From positions 111,492,501 to 111,556,500 of the forward strand of contig CM075669.1 of the NCBI GenBank assembly GCA_037962975.1: 64,000 bases of DNA. The letters run 5' to 3'. Below are positions 1 to 9,947 of the stretch, one piece after another. The translations under genes and the position numbers were made by a program. The DNA is from Clitoria ternatea. Taxonomy: Eukaryota > Streptophyta > Magnoliopsida > Fabales > Fabaceae. The notes under the pieces were generated by a model. It was not told the origin of the DNA and searched no databases. It was given only the letters and a program-made list of their open reading frames with translations. Position 1 is the stretch's first letter, and each line of letters starts with the position of its first letter.

Positions 1-1302
1 GTATAGGTTAAGTAATATGCACTCATCACCTGCATAATTGTTAGATCAACATAGGCTTGCAACAGTTCTAAACATCATGAAATATGTCAGCACAATTGGA
101 TCAGTAAGGGCTTTTTAAGCTTGTAATGAGGTTAGGCTACAGGCTCTATTATTGTTTTCCGAGTCAATGTCAGGTTAACAGATGTACCCACTGATGCCTT
201 GCCTCAATCTTAACTTAACTGCCTTAACTAACTAGCTATTTTATTTACATTATTTTTTGTATGAATGGTAACTCAATCACTTGTGGTGCTTTGCACCTTC
301 TTTTCTTTCAGTCCTTTGGACTTTTTCTTTTCTTTCTTTTCTTCTATCTTTTTTTTTCTTGTGGTGCTTTGCACCTTTTTTTTTCTTTTCAGCTTCGCTA
401 TTCCTCCTTTCATTTCTTAAGGTACTCATCTATAACTCAGGTCAGAGTGTATCCTTAATTACTGTTAGGCACACTCTTCATCCCCAAACTTAGAACTTGC
501 TAGTCCCTAGCAATAAGTAAGACTCGACAATTCATTAGTGGTACATCCAGGGATAATTCAGTCGGTTTTTCTTAGATATTTAGGCTTGTAACGTTAGGTG
601 TATAAAAAGAATGAAAGGGTCTCAGGCTCAAACATAATTATTGGGTCAAAGGATAATTAATAATATTAGGATGGCTAATTTTTGGCCCTGACTAATTAAC
701 AAAGAAGGCCTTCATCATTTCCGATTGGCAGACATATAACCATTTAGTAAGCACTGAAGCAAATTCTGTCTCACTAACTAGAATGCAGGTTCACTCGGAA
801 AAGAATAATAGAGGCTCAAAAGCTAAGAATATAATATGTAATCAGCCAGTCATGTCCCCAAACTTAATGCAAGATCATAAATTCAGATTGCTAACTAGCA
901 TGCCGAATAAATAATTAATTAATAATGAAAAATGGCTATGGACAGGGATCATGAGTCAAACAATGCCAATCAATTAATTAATCCGATTAAAGCCTGAGAA
1001 TGAGCAAGAGTTACATAATTAAGATGGATTTTAAATTAAACACAGTTAACATAGTTTATCAATTAATGACTCGGCATAATAGAATACTTCCCTTTTACCT
1101 GACTGGCAGTGCATGGAAAGCACGTGTTCGGACTGGCATGCATGGATTTACCGATACAATTGAGAAAAGGAATAATAACAACAAATTATCAAAGAAATAG
1201 AATTCCATTACAACTAAAAGAAAGGATTCATTGTTCAAGAAAATACCAAAATAAAGTCATTACACAGAAACATTATAACATGAACAAAGAATAAAATAAA
1301 AA
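1..1302 (-). other. Noncoding tail between env-like ORF and the missing 3' LTR
   Basis: No gene is supported here; the short frames at 261-493 and 1000-1294 are low-complexity or shadows. In element orientation the stretch has two copies of a TAAGTTTGGGGA motif (about 481-492 and 855-866), often seen near the polypurine tract of Athila-type elements. It also has three small hairpin-forming motifs at 285-297, 310-322 and 363-375, separated by purine-rich tracts (pyrimidine-rich on the plus strand). It is AT-rich and probably the 3' untranslated region of the Calypso-like transcript. Confidence 0.6.
285..375. repeat. Three TTT-loop hairpin motifs with different stems
   Basis: The sequence GGTGCTTTGCACC occurs at 285-297 and again at 363-375, and AGTCCTTTGGACT occurs at 310-322. 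Each is a perfect 5-bp inverted repeat around TTT, and each is followed on the plus strand by a T/C-rich tract. The stem bases differ between the two types while pairing is kept, which is what a conserved RNA or DNA hairpin would show. The function is unknown. Confidence 0.6.
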
Positions 1303-2616
1303 TCAGTCGTCCTCTTCTTCATGCATGGACGCATCATCATTTTGCTCAGGGGAGGGTGGAAATTCAGTTGCCAAGGGCGTGTCATCAGAGGGAATGGTGA
1401 ATCCAATGGAGGCCAACCATGGGTCTCTGTCAGGTGGGGCCCCCATTTCTTCCGTGTGGTCCACATTCAATCTGGTGGCAATCTTTCTAAGCATAAGATC
1501 ATGGTTCAAGACCAGATCATAAATTCCTAGCTGCATCCTCTTCATGACCTGCAGTTCCTACAATATCATAGAAACATCAGAAGAAGGACCTGCTCCTGTT
1601 GATTGAGATTGCCTTGGACGCTTGGGTTCTTTGGGCATAAAATTATCAATGTGGTTTGTCACCCATTGCCTATCTATAATTCTCTCAGGCTTGACCCTTG
1701 TCAGTTCAGCATAGTTGACCACAGCTTGATTCTTTTGGGCCAACAGTGTGACAACCGAGCAATATGGCAATTGAAGATTTTTTTCCAGGTTTTTCATCAT
1801 TTCCCCCAGTATTAACTCACCCAGATTTACATGCAACCCTTTCATCAGGCAGTACAACAAGACCAACCTCTTACTAGTAATTTCAGTAGCATGCAATACA
1901 GGCTGCAAAGATGAAAGGATATAGTGACACCACAAAAGAGGAAGATTGTTCAGACAGTTCTTCGTGACACTCTTTGGTAAACCATTAGCCCGTGTCAAAT
2001 ATGAAGTGTCCTTTCCACAGCATTCTTCCAATATTTCCTTCCTCAGATTTTCATTTTCAGCCTAATGAAAAATATCTACCTTCCATGCGTATTGACATGC
2101 TTCTTCCTCCAGAATGGGGACTTTCAAAAGCTCGTTCAGAAGATTACTAGTTAAGGGAATGGTTACTCCTCTCAAGAAAGAAGAGAAAGGAAATTCAGCC
2201 TCTATTGAGTGAGCCCTCAAGTTGGCATAAAACTCTCAGGTGAGCTCCTGGTAACCATTGCCCAAATTTTCATTGAAGAACTGCCATCCCCTTTGAATCA
2301 TCGCAGCTTGTACATCAGCATCAGTACATTTTTCACCATCAAGGACCAGAGCTCTGTCCCTGATCACTCCCCTGGTTTTGAACTTTTTCTCATATTCTTG
2401 GGCAGCCTTAGCATCTCTGAACCTATGCCCGTCAAAGCTTTCAACTGCTGGAGATTCATTCCTCTCAGCCGAAGAAGATTCATTTCTCTCAACTTGACTT
2501 TGACTTGGTTCAGGTGGTGGAGAATCAGAAATACTAATCGTCACCACCCCCTTTTCTTTATCTTTTTGGTTTTTCTTCACGTTTCCCTCTGCAAAATTTT
2601 GTCTAGCTTTTTGCAA
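1303..2616 (-). pseudogene. Env-position ORF of the Calypso-like element, three in-frame stops
   Basis: One frame runs from an ATG at 2616 to a stop at 1303 (438 codons) and is broken by three in-frame stops, at 2236-2238, near 2058 and at 1558-1560. The N-terminus is basic and serine-rich. A middle part contains an FYANLR motif, then GVTIPL and ELLKVP, and later a hydrophobic stretch with RLVLLYCLMKGLHVNLGELI. The C-terminus is acidic. This matches the 'putative plant transposon protein' type domain common in legume Athila elements, which occupies the env position. I see no convincing signal peptide or fusion peptide. The FY-x-NLR and ELL/EIS-x-LP motifs recur in the extra ORF of the copia elements at 15338-16465 and 21414-22516, which suggests shared ancestry. 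As it stands the copy cannot make a full protein. Confidence 0.72.
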
Positions 2617-2998
2617 AAGTCTTTATGATCTTCTTTTCATTGTGAATGATAAAAAAAATGGTGGTAAACAGCCTAAATGAAAACAAGTACAAAAAACCAA
2701 AACAATCACAGCAAACCGAAAAATGTAAGACGCATGGCTATGAACAATGGAAGAATTTTAACAATGAAACAGTAAAATATTAACTATGTAACTTAGAATT
2801 GAAAGAATTAAATGAAAAGATGGTACCTTTCTCAGGAACTAGAAGGTATGCCTTTTCCTCTTCAACAACCCAAGTTTCAGTGTAGGAGTTTAGGGTTTGT
2901 ACACTGAGGGTTTTTATAATGTTGAACCCACTACCTGAAATACGCATAAGTACGCTGAACTATTGGCGTGCCAACGCCCAATTCAAATCACAAATAAA

Positions 2999-3045
2999 GC
3001 ATCAGGTATGGTATTCGCTCAAGCGTGTCATACCCCGCTCAAGCA
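2999..3045 (+). promoter_or_regulatory. GCATCAGG plus paired CGCTCAAGC words (Calypso internal)
   Basis: GCATCAGG is at 2999-3006. A CGCTCAAGCG word begins at 3016 (17 bp from the octamer start) and a second CGCTCAAGC begins at 3036 (20 bp after the first). The same layout occurs in the solo LTR at 31705-31962. The function is inferred only from position in other LTRs, where such words lie upstream of TATA boxes. Confidence 0.5.
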
Positions 3046-3089
3046 TCATATAAATAGCATCGGGTATTATCAGTATGGCACTCTCGCTA

Positions 3090-3715
3090 AAGCTCACATA
3101 CCGAGTAGATGAGAGACCGAGAAAAACTGAGAAAGAGATACCAAGAGAGTGAAAGACGAGTGTACAATGAGTGGATGAAAAACTAGTGTGTGACAGAATG
3201 AGAGATTGGGCGAAGAATAAAAGTAACAAAATGAAAGTGGAAGATCGAATGAAAAAGATACCGAGTGGATAAAAAAACCGAGTGGAAAATATCAAGTGAA
3301 AAACGAGAGTGACAGAATCGAAAGAGAGACTGAAAAATGAAGGACCGAGTGATGGAAACACCGGGTGGATGAAAGACGAGTGAATGAAAAGGATACTGAG
3401 TGCGTGAAGGACGAGTGGATAATATCAAATGAAATAACTGATGATTGGAAGAGTGAAAGAGTGGATGAAATGGATGAAAGGACAGAATGAGAGTGCATGA
3501 GGGAACGAATGAAAATGATACCGAGTGGAAGAGATCGAGAAAGGGGTCGGACGAAGGAACCGAAAGATTAAGTGAGGAGTGAGGGAATCGAGTGAATGAA
3601 ACATAAGTGAAAGAGAGACTGGGAGGGAAAGACGAGTGGAAGATCGAATGAATGACCGAGTGAATAAAATGAGAGACCGAGTGATAAAAGGGCCGACTGG
3701 AACAAGTCACCCTTC
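3090..3715. repeat. Degenerate purine-rich repeat, GAGTG/GATGAAAGA words
   Basis: About 620 bp built from shuffled variants of GAGTGnATGAAAGA, GACGAGTGGA and GATACCGAGTG. Copies are not in strict tandem register; unit lengths drift between roughly 12 and 40 bp. One strand is almost all purine. It lies wholly inside the Calypso-like element. It looks like an old slippage-expanded tract rather than coding sequence. Confidence 0.65.
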
Positions 3716-4222
3716 ATCATCTGACCCGTTCATATATCAACGATCGAAAATCATTTATTAAAGTCCCCTTTTTTTTCTCAAAATTTAGAGGAAAGAAGGG
3801 TTTCTGGTCAGAAATGAGTTAAGAGTGAGTGTCAGAGGCCCGAGTATGCCACTCTCGCTCAGGCTCATTAAGCTTTTGCTTAAGCGTGAAACAATAACAT
3901 AAGCTTCTCGCTTAAGCTCACAGTGTTTCGCCTGAACGGAATAGAAGAAATAGAATCGGACACCATTAAGCTCTTAATCGAGACAGCATAAATGGATTCG
4001 CTCAGGCGATCCAAGTACCTGATTCTAATTCTAATTAAAGAATGGATGAGACGGTCACTGAAACCTTATTCAACACTTCACAAATTTATTTACACTTTAT
4101 TCACAAACTTTTTAGTTTTCTTTTTATTAAATCCGACACGAAAACACAAAATGTAACACCCAGAATGCAGGGCTGCCTCCCTATAGCGCTTCTTTAAGGT
4201 CACTAGCTTGACCTTCTGGCAT

Positions 4223-5214
4223 CTAAGAAGATGCCTGCAGCAGCATGGAGGTTTTCTGCCTGTCAAACTCTCCTCCAAAGTAGAGTTTGAGTCTTTGGCC
4301 ATTCACCTTAAAAGTTCTCTCGGTGGTCGGGTCTTTCAATTCAATTGCACCATGAGGAAAGACCTCATTCACAATAAAAAGTCCCGACCACTTAGATCTA
4401 AGCTTTCCGGGAAAAAGTCTCAATTGGGAATTGAATAACAAGACTTTATCATCCTTTTGAAACTCTTTTTTATTTATCCACTTATCATGCCACCTCTTAG
4501 TTTTCTCTTTATAAATGGAGGCACTCTGATAAGCATTGAGTCGAAACTCCTCAAGTTCATGGAGTTTTAGGACTCTTTCCTCCTGAGATTGGTCGAAATC
4601 CATATTTAACACTTTTGTGGCCCACCATGCTTTATGTTCTAACTCCACAGGGAGATGGCAAGCCTTACCATAAACTAACTGATACGGGGACATGCCAATC
4701 AGAGTTTTAAATGCTATCCTATAGGCCCACAATGCATCATTCAATCTAACCGACCAATCTTTCCTAGACTTCCTTACCACTTTCTCTAAAATTCTTTTAA
4801 TTTCTCTATTTGAAAGCTCAACTTATCCACAAGTTTGTGGATGGTATAGAGTAGATATCTTATGCAATACCTCATAGTGTCTCAGGGCTTTTTCCATGAT
4901 TTTATTACAGAAATGTGATCCCCATCACTAATGAGGACTCTTGGAACTCCAAATCTAGAAAAAATGTTCTTCTTTATGAACCTAAGCACCACATGTGCGT
5001 CATTGGTTCTGGTAGGGATTGCCTCCACCCACTTGGAGACATAATCCACAGCAACAAGGATATATTCATTGGAGAACGACTTTGGGAATGGTCCCATGAA
5101 ATCGATACCCCAAACATCAAATAACTCCACAACTAAAATATTTGTCAAAGGCATGCCAGCTTTAGCAGAGAGACCTCCGCTTCTTTGACACTTATCACAC
5201 CTTTGAACATACAT
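4223..5214 (-). pseudogene. pol: Integrase region of Calypso-like pol
   Basis: Two minus-strand frames carry the integrase. The segment 5214-4882 has the second half of the zinc-binding HHCC module (CDKCQRSG) and the catalytic-core start WGIDFMGPF, followed by ISDGDH around the second catalytic aspartate. The segment 4780-4223 has the C-terminal part, with ALWAYRIAFKT and GMSPYQLVYGKACHLP, ending in the GKLRSKW region and a basic NGQRLK tail. Frameshifts near 5214 and 4880 and a stop just upstream of the SNREIK helix break it. The segment 4222-4090 is probably its degenerate C-terminal tail. The enzyme would insert element cDNA into the genome; this copy is inactive. Confidence 0.85.
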
Positions 5215-6755
5215 TTTAGCATCCTGAAAAATGGTCGGCCAATAAAAGTTTGTAAAACTTTTTCTGTTGTTCTGGAGCCACCATGGTGTCCTCCATAATA
5301 GGAGTCATGGCAATGCCACAAGAGCCTTTCCTGCTCGGATTCAGGCACACATCTCCTGATCACTCCATCTATTTCTATTTTATAAAGGAATGGATCATCC
5401 CAAAGAAAGGTTTTACTATCATGAAAGAATTTTTTCTTTATCTGGGATGTCCAACCTTCAGGTACCACCGAGGCACTTTTAAAGTTAGCCATATCAGCAT
5501 ACCATGGCCCGGTGATAATTGCCATCAACCTCTCATCTGGAAATTCTTCTTTAATTAAAACAGAATCCGATTCACCTTCCAGACAAGACAGTTGATCGGC
5601 AACTGAGTTTTCTACTCCCTTTTTGTCTCTTATTTCTAAGTCAAACTCCTGGAGTAAAAGAACCCACCTGATCAACCTTGGCTTAGATTCTTTTTTAGCT
5701 AGAAAGTACTTGATTGCCAAATGATCTGTATACACAATGACCTTAGCACTAATCAAGTAAGCTCTATATTTATCAAATGCATACACCACAGCAAGCATTT
5801 CTTTTTCATTCGTGGTGTAATTTATTTGATTCTCATTCAATACTTTTCTAGCATAATAAATCACATGAGTTAATTTTTCTTTCTTCTGACCCAGCACAGC
5901 TCCGACTGCAAAATCACTTGCATCACACATTAATTCGAATGGTAAAGACCAATCGGGTGCTGCAAGGATCGGAGCTGAAGTCAATCTCTGTTTCAAATTT
6001 TTGAAAGCCTTGACACAGTTTTCATCAAACACAAAAACATGATCTTTCACAAGCAAATTAGTCAAAGGCTTAGCTATTTTCGAAAAATCTTTTATAAATC
6101 TCCTGTAAAAGCCAGCACATCCTAGAAAACTCCTTACTCCTTTCATATTGATTGGAGGAGGAAGTTTTTCAATGATATCTATCTTGGCTCTATCTACCTG
6201 AATGCCCTCAGCAGAGATTTTGTGTCCAAGGACTATCCCTCCCTTAACCATAAAATGACACTTTTCCCAGTTAAGGACAAGATTAGCCTCCTGACATCTC
6301 ACCAACACCTTAGATAGGTTGCTGAGGCATGTATCAAAGCTACTTCCAAACACGGAGAAGTCATTCATGAATACTTCAATGAACTTCTCTACCATGTCCC
6401 CAAAAATGGCCAGCATACACCTTTGAAAGGTTGCTGGAGCATTGCACAAACCGAACGGCATGCGCCTGTAAGCAAAGATTCCATAGGGGCGGGTGAATGC
6501 TGTCTTTTCTTGATCTTTTAGGTCAACCACAATTTGGTTATAACCCGAATATTCATCAAGAAAGCAGTAGTACTCATGACCCGACAGTCTCTCAAGCATT
6601 TGGTCTATAAATGGTAAAGGAAAGTGGTCTTTTCTAGTGAAGTCATTAAGCCTTCTATAATCTATACACATCCTCCAACCTGTAGTCGGTCTAGTGGCAA
6701 TGACTTCACCTTTTTCATTTTTAACAGTCGTCATCCCTCCTTTCTTGGGCACCAC
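5145..6755 (-). pseudogene. pol: Reverse transcriptase and RNase H of Calypso-like pol, catalytic Asp lost
   Basis: The 536-codon frame begins with VPKKGG and contains the RT motifs in order: WRMCIDYRRLND, HFPLPFIDQ, FRRMPFGLCNAP-like YRRMPFGLCNAP, and the active-site box. The active-site box reads FMNDFSVFG where the family has FMDD, so the first catalytic Asp is Asn (codon at 6363-6365). RNase H follows, with FELMCDASDFAVGAVLGQ, NYTTNEKEMLAVVYA and VYTDHLAIKYFL. The start of the integrase zinc module (HCHDSYYGGHHGG) closes the frame. A stop at 6756-6758 separates it from the upstream protease segment in the same frame. Known family function is copying of element RNA into DNA; the Asn change and the stop make it non-functional. 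Confidence 0.9.
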
Positions 6756-8046
6756 TTAGACTGGACTGATCCAAGCGCTGTCTGAGATAGGATAAATGAT
6801 TCCTGCATCAAGAAGTTTAACCACCTTTTTCCTTATAGCTTCTTTCATTATGGGGTTTAATCTTCGTTGTGGCTGAACAACAGGGGAATAGTCATCCTCC
6901 ATCAGAATTTTATGCATACAAAATGATGGACTAATTCCCTTTAAATCAGATATGTTCCAGCCAATAGCCGATTCGTATTTCTTTAAAACCCCTATCAATT
7001 TCTCTACATCCTCATCTTTTAACTCGGCATTAATGATTACCGGGTGTGTTTCATCATCTCTCAGGAAAACATATTTCAAATGAGAAGGTAAAGGTTTTAA
7101 TTCATGTTTTTCTTCAGATACTTCCTTACCTTTCTCAAGTTCAGTTTTATTCAAATTTTCTTTCTCTTTATTTTCAAAACCACCTACTTCACATACTTCA
7201 AGTAGGTTCAGCAATTCCGAATGAGAGTCATTTAACTCCTCAGTATCCGAGTCAAAATTATTCTCCAAAAAGGCCTGTAAAACCTCTTCTTCGATTTTTA
7301 ACAGCATCAGAGTCTTATAACTTTTAATTTCTTCAATCATTAAACAATCCATCTTCTCAGCTGGATGTTTCATGGAATTAAAGACATTAAAAGTTACTTG
7401 TTCCTCTTGAACTCTCAGCATTAGTTCACCCTTTTCTACATCAATTAAAGCTCTACCTGTAGCTAAAAAGGGTCGTCCTAAAATCAAAGGAATTTCTCTA
7501 TCGGCCTCCATATCCAAAACTATGAAATCTGCTGGGAAGATAAACTTGTCCACCTTAACTAACAGATCTTCCAGCATCCCATGAGGATATTTAATGGACC
7601 TATCATCCAACTACAAAGACATGTGAGTTGGTTGCAGGTCATTAATTCCTAACTTCTTCATCAAAGATAAAGGCATCAAGTTTATGCTAGCTCCTAGATC
7701 ACATAAGGCACTTCCTACATGAACATCCCCTATTGCACAAGGTATTATAAAAGATCCAGGATCTTCCAGTTTCTGAGGAAGTTTCTTTTGAATAATTGCA
7801 CTGCACTCGAGTGAGAGCAATCATTTCATCCCCTTTAAGCTTCCTCTTCTTAGACAAAAGTTCCTTTAAAAACTTAGCATAGGACGGCATCTCCTGCAAT
7901 GCCTCGGCAAAAGGAATATTTATGTGAAGTTTTTTAAACACATCTAAAAACTTAGCAAACTTTTGCTCCTCTATTTGTTTTCTAAATCTATGTGGAAATG
8001 AAGCGTTCTTTAATTTCTCAGGAGTTAGCTTAGAAGCTTCCTCCAA
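6756..8046 (-). pseudogene. pol: Protease and protease-RT linker of Calypso-like pol
   Basis: Three minus-strand segments. 8046-7699 carries the linker with FAEALQEMPSYAKFLKELLS. 7820-7611 carries an aspartic protease with active-site CDLGASINLMP. 7610-6756 carries PADFIVLDME and IPLILGRPFLATG (protease C-terminal motif), an acidic linker, and the first RT helix region ending in YPISDSAWISPV. The latter two share a frame and are parted by a stop at 7611-7613. A frameshift near 7820 joins the first. Protease matures the Gag-Pol polyprotein in intact elements. Confidence 0.85.
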
Positions 8047-8052
8047 AATCAG

Positions 8053-8446
8053 ATCAACCTTCTTCTTTTTCTTTTAATGGATTTGATTTTCTTTTTCTTT
8101 TTCCGTTTCACTTTTATTTTCGGTTTTATTATTAACTTGCTCGTTTTCCTACTCTTTTTCTTTTTCTTTATCTTTTTCTAAGCTCACTTCATGACTCAGA
8201 GGTGGAGAAATAATTTTTCCACTCCTAGTAGTTATAGCTTTGCAATGTTCCCTTGGATTTACCTCGGTATCTCCAGGGAAATTGCCTGCTTGTCTTTCAG
8301 CTAATTGTTTCGACAACTGTCCAACTTGGTTTTCTAAATTTCTAATGGACGCTTCCTGATTTTTAAAACTGGCCTGAGTGGCCTGAATGAACTGAGACAA
8401 CACATTCTCAAGTTCCGACTTCTCTTTAGAAGGAGGGGGAAGGGAT
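8053..8446 (-). pseudogene. gag: Gag C-terminal part of Calypso-like element (downstream of insertion)
   Basis: From 8446 down, the frame reads a coiled-coil segment (LENVLSQFIQATQASFKNQE, then NLENQVGQLSKQLAERQAG) and the conserved Athila gag end motif AITTRSGK, followed by a KDKEKEKE tract. The N-terminal part of the same gag is at 18438-19440; the copia element 8452-18432 separates them. The join is supported by the TGTTG duplication on either side. A stop at 8149-8151 and T/C-rich slippage end the frame. Confidence 0.82.
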
Positions 8447-8451
8447 TGTTG
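8447..8451. repeat. Target site duplication TGTTG, left copy
   Basis: TGTTG precedes the TGTGTTTGAATATG start of the left LTR and is repeated at 18433-18437 right after the right LTR end (AACAACA). It is a perfect 5-bp duplication, as expected for a copia integrase. Confidence 0.93.
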
Positions 8452-8571
8452 TGTGTTTGAATATGTTAAACAGGTCCAATAGATGTGCAAGGATTTTGAT
8501 AATGACAAGTACTCTTGAAGAAACAATGCAAAAACAAAGACATGAAATCAGAATTGAAGAAACAGCGAAGA

Positions 8572-8977
8572 TAATCGATTAGGCCATAGATGCTAATCGA
8601 TTAGAAGCTTTCTGTCTTGGAAGAAATTGCATCAGAGTCGAAGATAATCGATTAAGGAAGCCTCACAATCGATTAGACACTCACTGGAATTAAGATAATC
8701 GATTGCACACTTAAGACTAATCGATTACAGCAATCAAAAATGGAATTAAATGCATCAGGTACACATGCTAATCGATTAAGAGAGCCATATAATCGATTAG
8801 GAAGCCACTGGAATTTAAGGTAATCGATTGCAAGACATGCTAATCGATTAGGATGCTGCGAAGACAAATTAAATGCATCAGGTACAAGATGCTAATCGAT
8901 TACAGGTAATAAGATAATCGATTAGTGACTCTCTGACTTGAAGCTAATCGATTACAACGCGAGGATGTAATCGATTA
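8572..8977 (+). promoter_or_regulatory. ATCGAT word array in U3, fixed spacing
   Basis: ATCGAT cores, mostly in TAATCGATTA, begin at 8574, 8596, 8647, 8668, 8698, 8720, 8771, 8792, 8823, 8843, 8895, 8917, 8947 and 8970. Distances are 22, 51, 21, 30, 22, 51, 21, 31, 20, 52, 22, 30, 23. GCATCAG[AG] occurs at 8629, 8752 and 8875, each 18-20 bp before the core that follows a ~51-bp gap. The pattern repeats about every 124 bp, but spacers between words have diverged much more than the words. The array lies 120-520 bp upstream of the TATA box. Confidence 0.85.
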
Positions 8978-9096
8978 CGCTAGTGGAAAAACAGATTTAA
9001 GTGGGAAACCAGGTCATGTCTCCACCATTCTTCAAATTTCCACTAACTGCAACGGCTATGAGGAACTAGGGCACACCTCAACTGCTATCATGGCTC

Positions 9097-9103
9097 TATA
9101 AAT
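9097..9103 (+). promoter_or_regulatory. LTR TATA box (TATAAAT)
   Basis: CTCTATAAATGG lies downstream of the word array and about 790 bp before the LTR end. The 3' LTR carries the identical box at 17638-17644. A transcript start about 30 bp downstream is inferred. Confidence 0.7.
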
Positions 9104-9893
9104 GGAGGAAGAACACAAGCACAAAGAGCAACCAACACAAAACCAAGTAGCAACAATTCATAGCTCTATTTTGTGCTTTGTAAGCCTATCTCTTGCATTT
9201 TTGTACTCTAAATTGTATATCCTCTCATCTTGAGAGATTAGAATTGGAGAGCTTTTCACTTGTATATCTGCTCTATCAAGAGAGTATATTGATTGTAAAC
9301 ACAAACTCCAAACACACAAAGTTATTCACTCTAGGTTGAGTGGCTGTTCACTCTAGGATTGAGTGGTTACAAAGGTTGTGGACTTAACCTTTGGGATATT
9401 GTGAGATTGAGAGATTGGGTGGGTTGCCCTTATACTTGTGAGGATTGGGTTCTTGAGTGTGGGACACTAGGAAGCCGCAATTGCTCAAAGTTGTATCTCT
9501 AGTCTACAATAGTGGAAAATCCTCTAAGTGGGTTGCTTAGAGGCGAGACGTACACCGGATTGGGTGGAACTCGTTACATCGGTTTGCAAGCTTCTCTTCC
9601 TTACTCTTTTACTTCCATATATTGCATATTTGCTTATTGGTATTGTTTGGCTAAGAAGAACACACTTGAACTTGCTTAATTTGCTTTACTTTAGATATTG
9701 CACACCAAGTGTTTGCTAAATTGTCTCAACAATACTTACCTCTTGTAGTGCATTGCATATCATTGTTACTTGCTTTCACTTGCACAATCTCATAAACTTG
9801 GTTATAGAAATCAATTTCAAAGGCATTCCAAGCAAAAGTTTTATAACTCAATTCACCCCCCCTCTTGAGTATTGAGGCCACTTGAACAACAAG

Positions 9894-9905
9894 TGGTATC
9901 AGAGC
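9894..9905 (+). other. Primer-binding site, initiator tRNA-Met type
   Basis: TGGTATCAGAGC begins two bases after the 5' LTR end. This is the standard minus-strand primer site of plant copia elements, complementary to the 3' end of initiator tRNA-Met. Confidence 0.93.
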
Positions 9906-9947
9906 TTGACTCTTGGTAGATCAAGCTTAACAGCTTCAAGAGATTAA

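Larger units (their letters stand above)
2617..4089 (-). other. Spacer between integrase and env-like ORF
   Basis: I see no gene. The stretch contains a GCATCAGG plus paired CGCTCAAGC cassette (2999-3045), a degenerate purine-rich repeat (about 3090-3715), and further CGCTTAAGC-type words near 3850-3960. Long minus-strand frames over 3002-3710 translate to Ser/His/Phe-rich low-complexity sequence and are by-products of the repeat. Confidence 0.6.
8452..9891 (+). repeat. 5' LTR of SIRE-like element
   Basis: Starts TGTGTTTGAATATG and ends TTGAACAACA. U3 holds a 14-word ATCGAT array (8572-8977) and a TATA box (9097-9103). The first ~900 bp look identical to the 3' LTR; all five differences I found are in the last 540 bp. 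Short frames inside it (8673-8867 minus, 9528-9719 plus) occur in both LTRs and are not supported as genes. Confidence 0.95.

Noticed and set aside
3183..3710. 175-codon minus-strand frame
   Set aside because: Ser/His/Phe-rich low-complexity translation of the purine-rich repeat; other frames are equally open.
8673..8867. 64-codon frame in the LTR, repeated at 17214-17408
   Set aside because: It overlies the word array and appears twice only because the LTR is duplicated.
8572..8977. Regular short repeats resembling a CRISPR array
   Set aside because: The word is only 10 bp and palindromic, spacing alternates between classes, it is duplicated in both LTRs, and the host is a plant.
9528..9719. 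63-codon frame in the LTR, repeated at 18069-18260
   Set aside because: No recognisable domain; it lies in the R/U5 region and is present only through LTR duplication.
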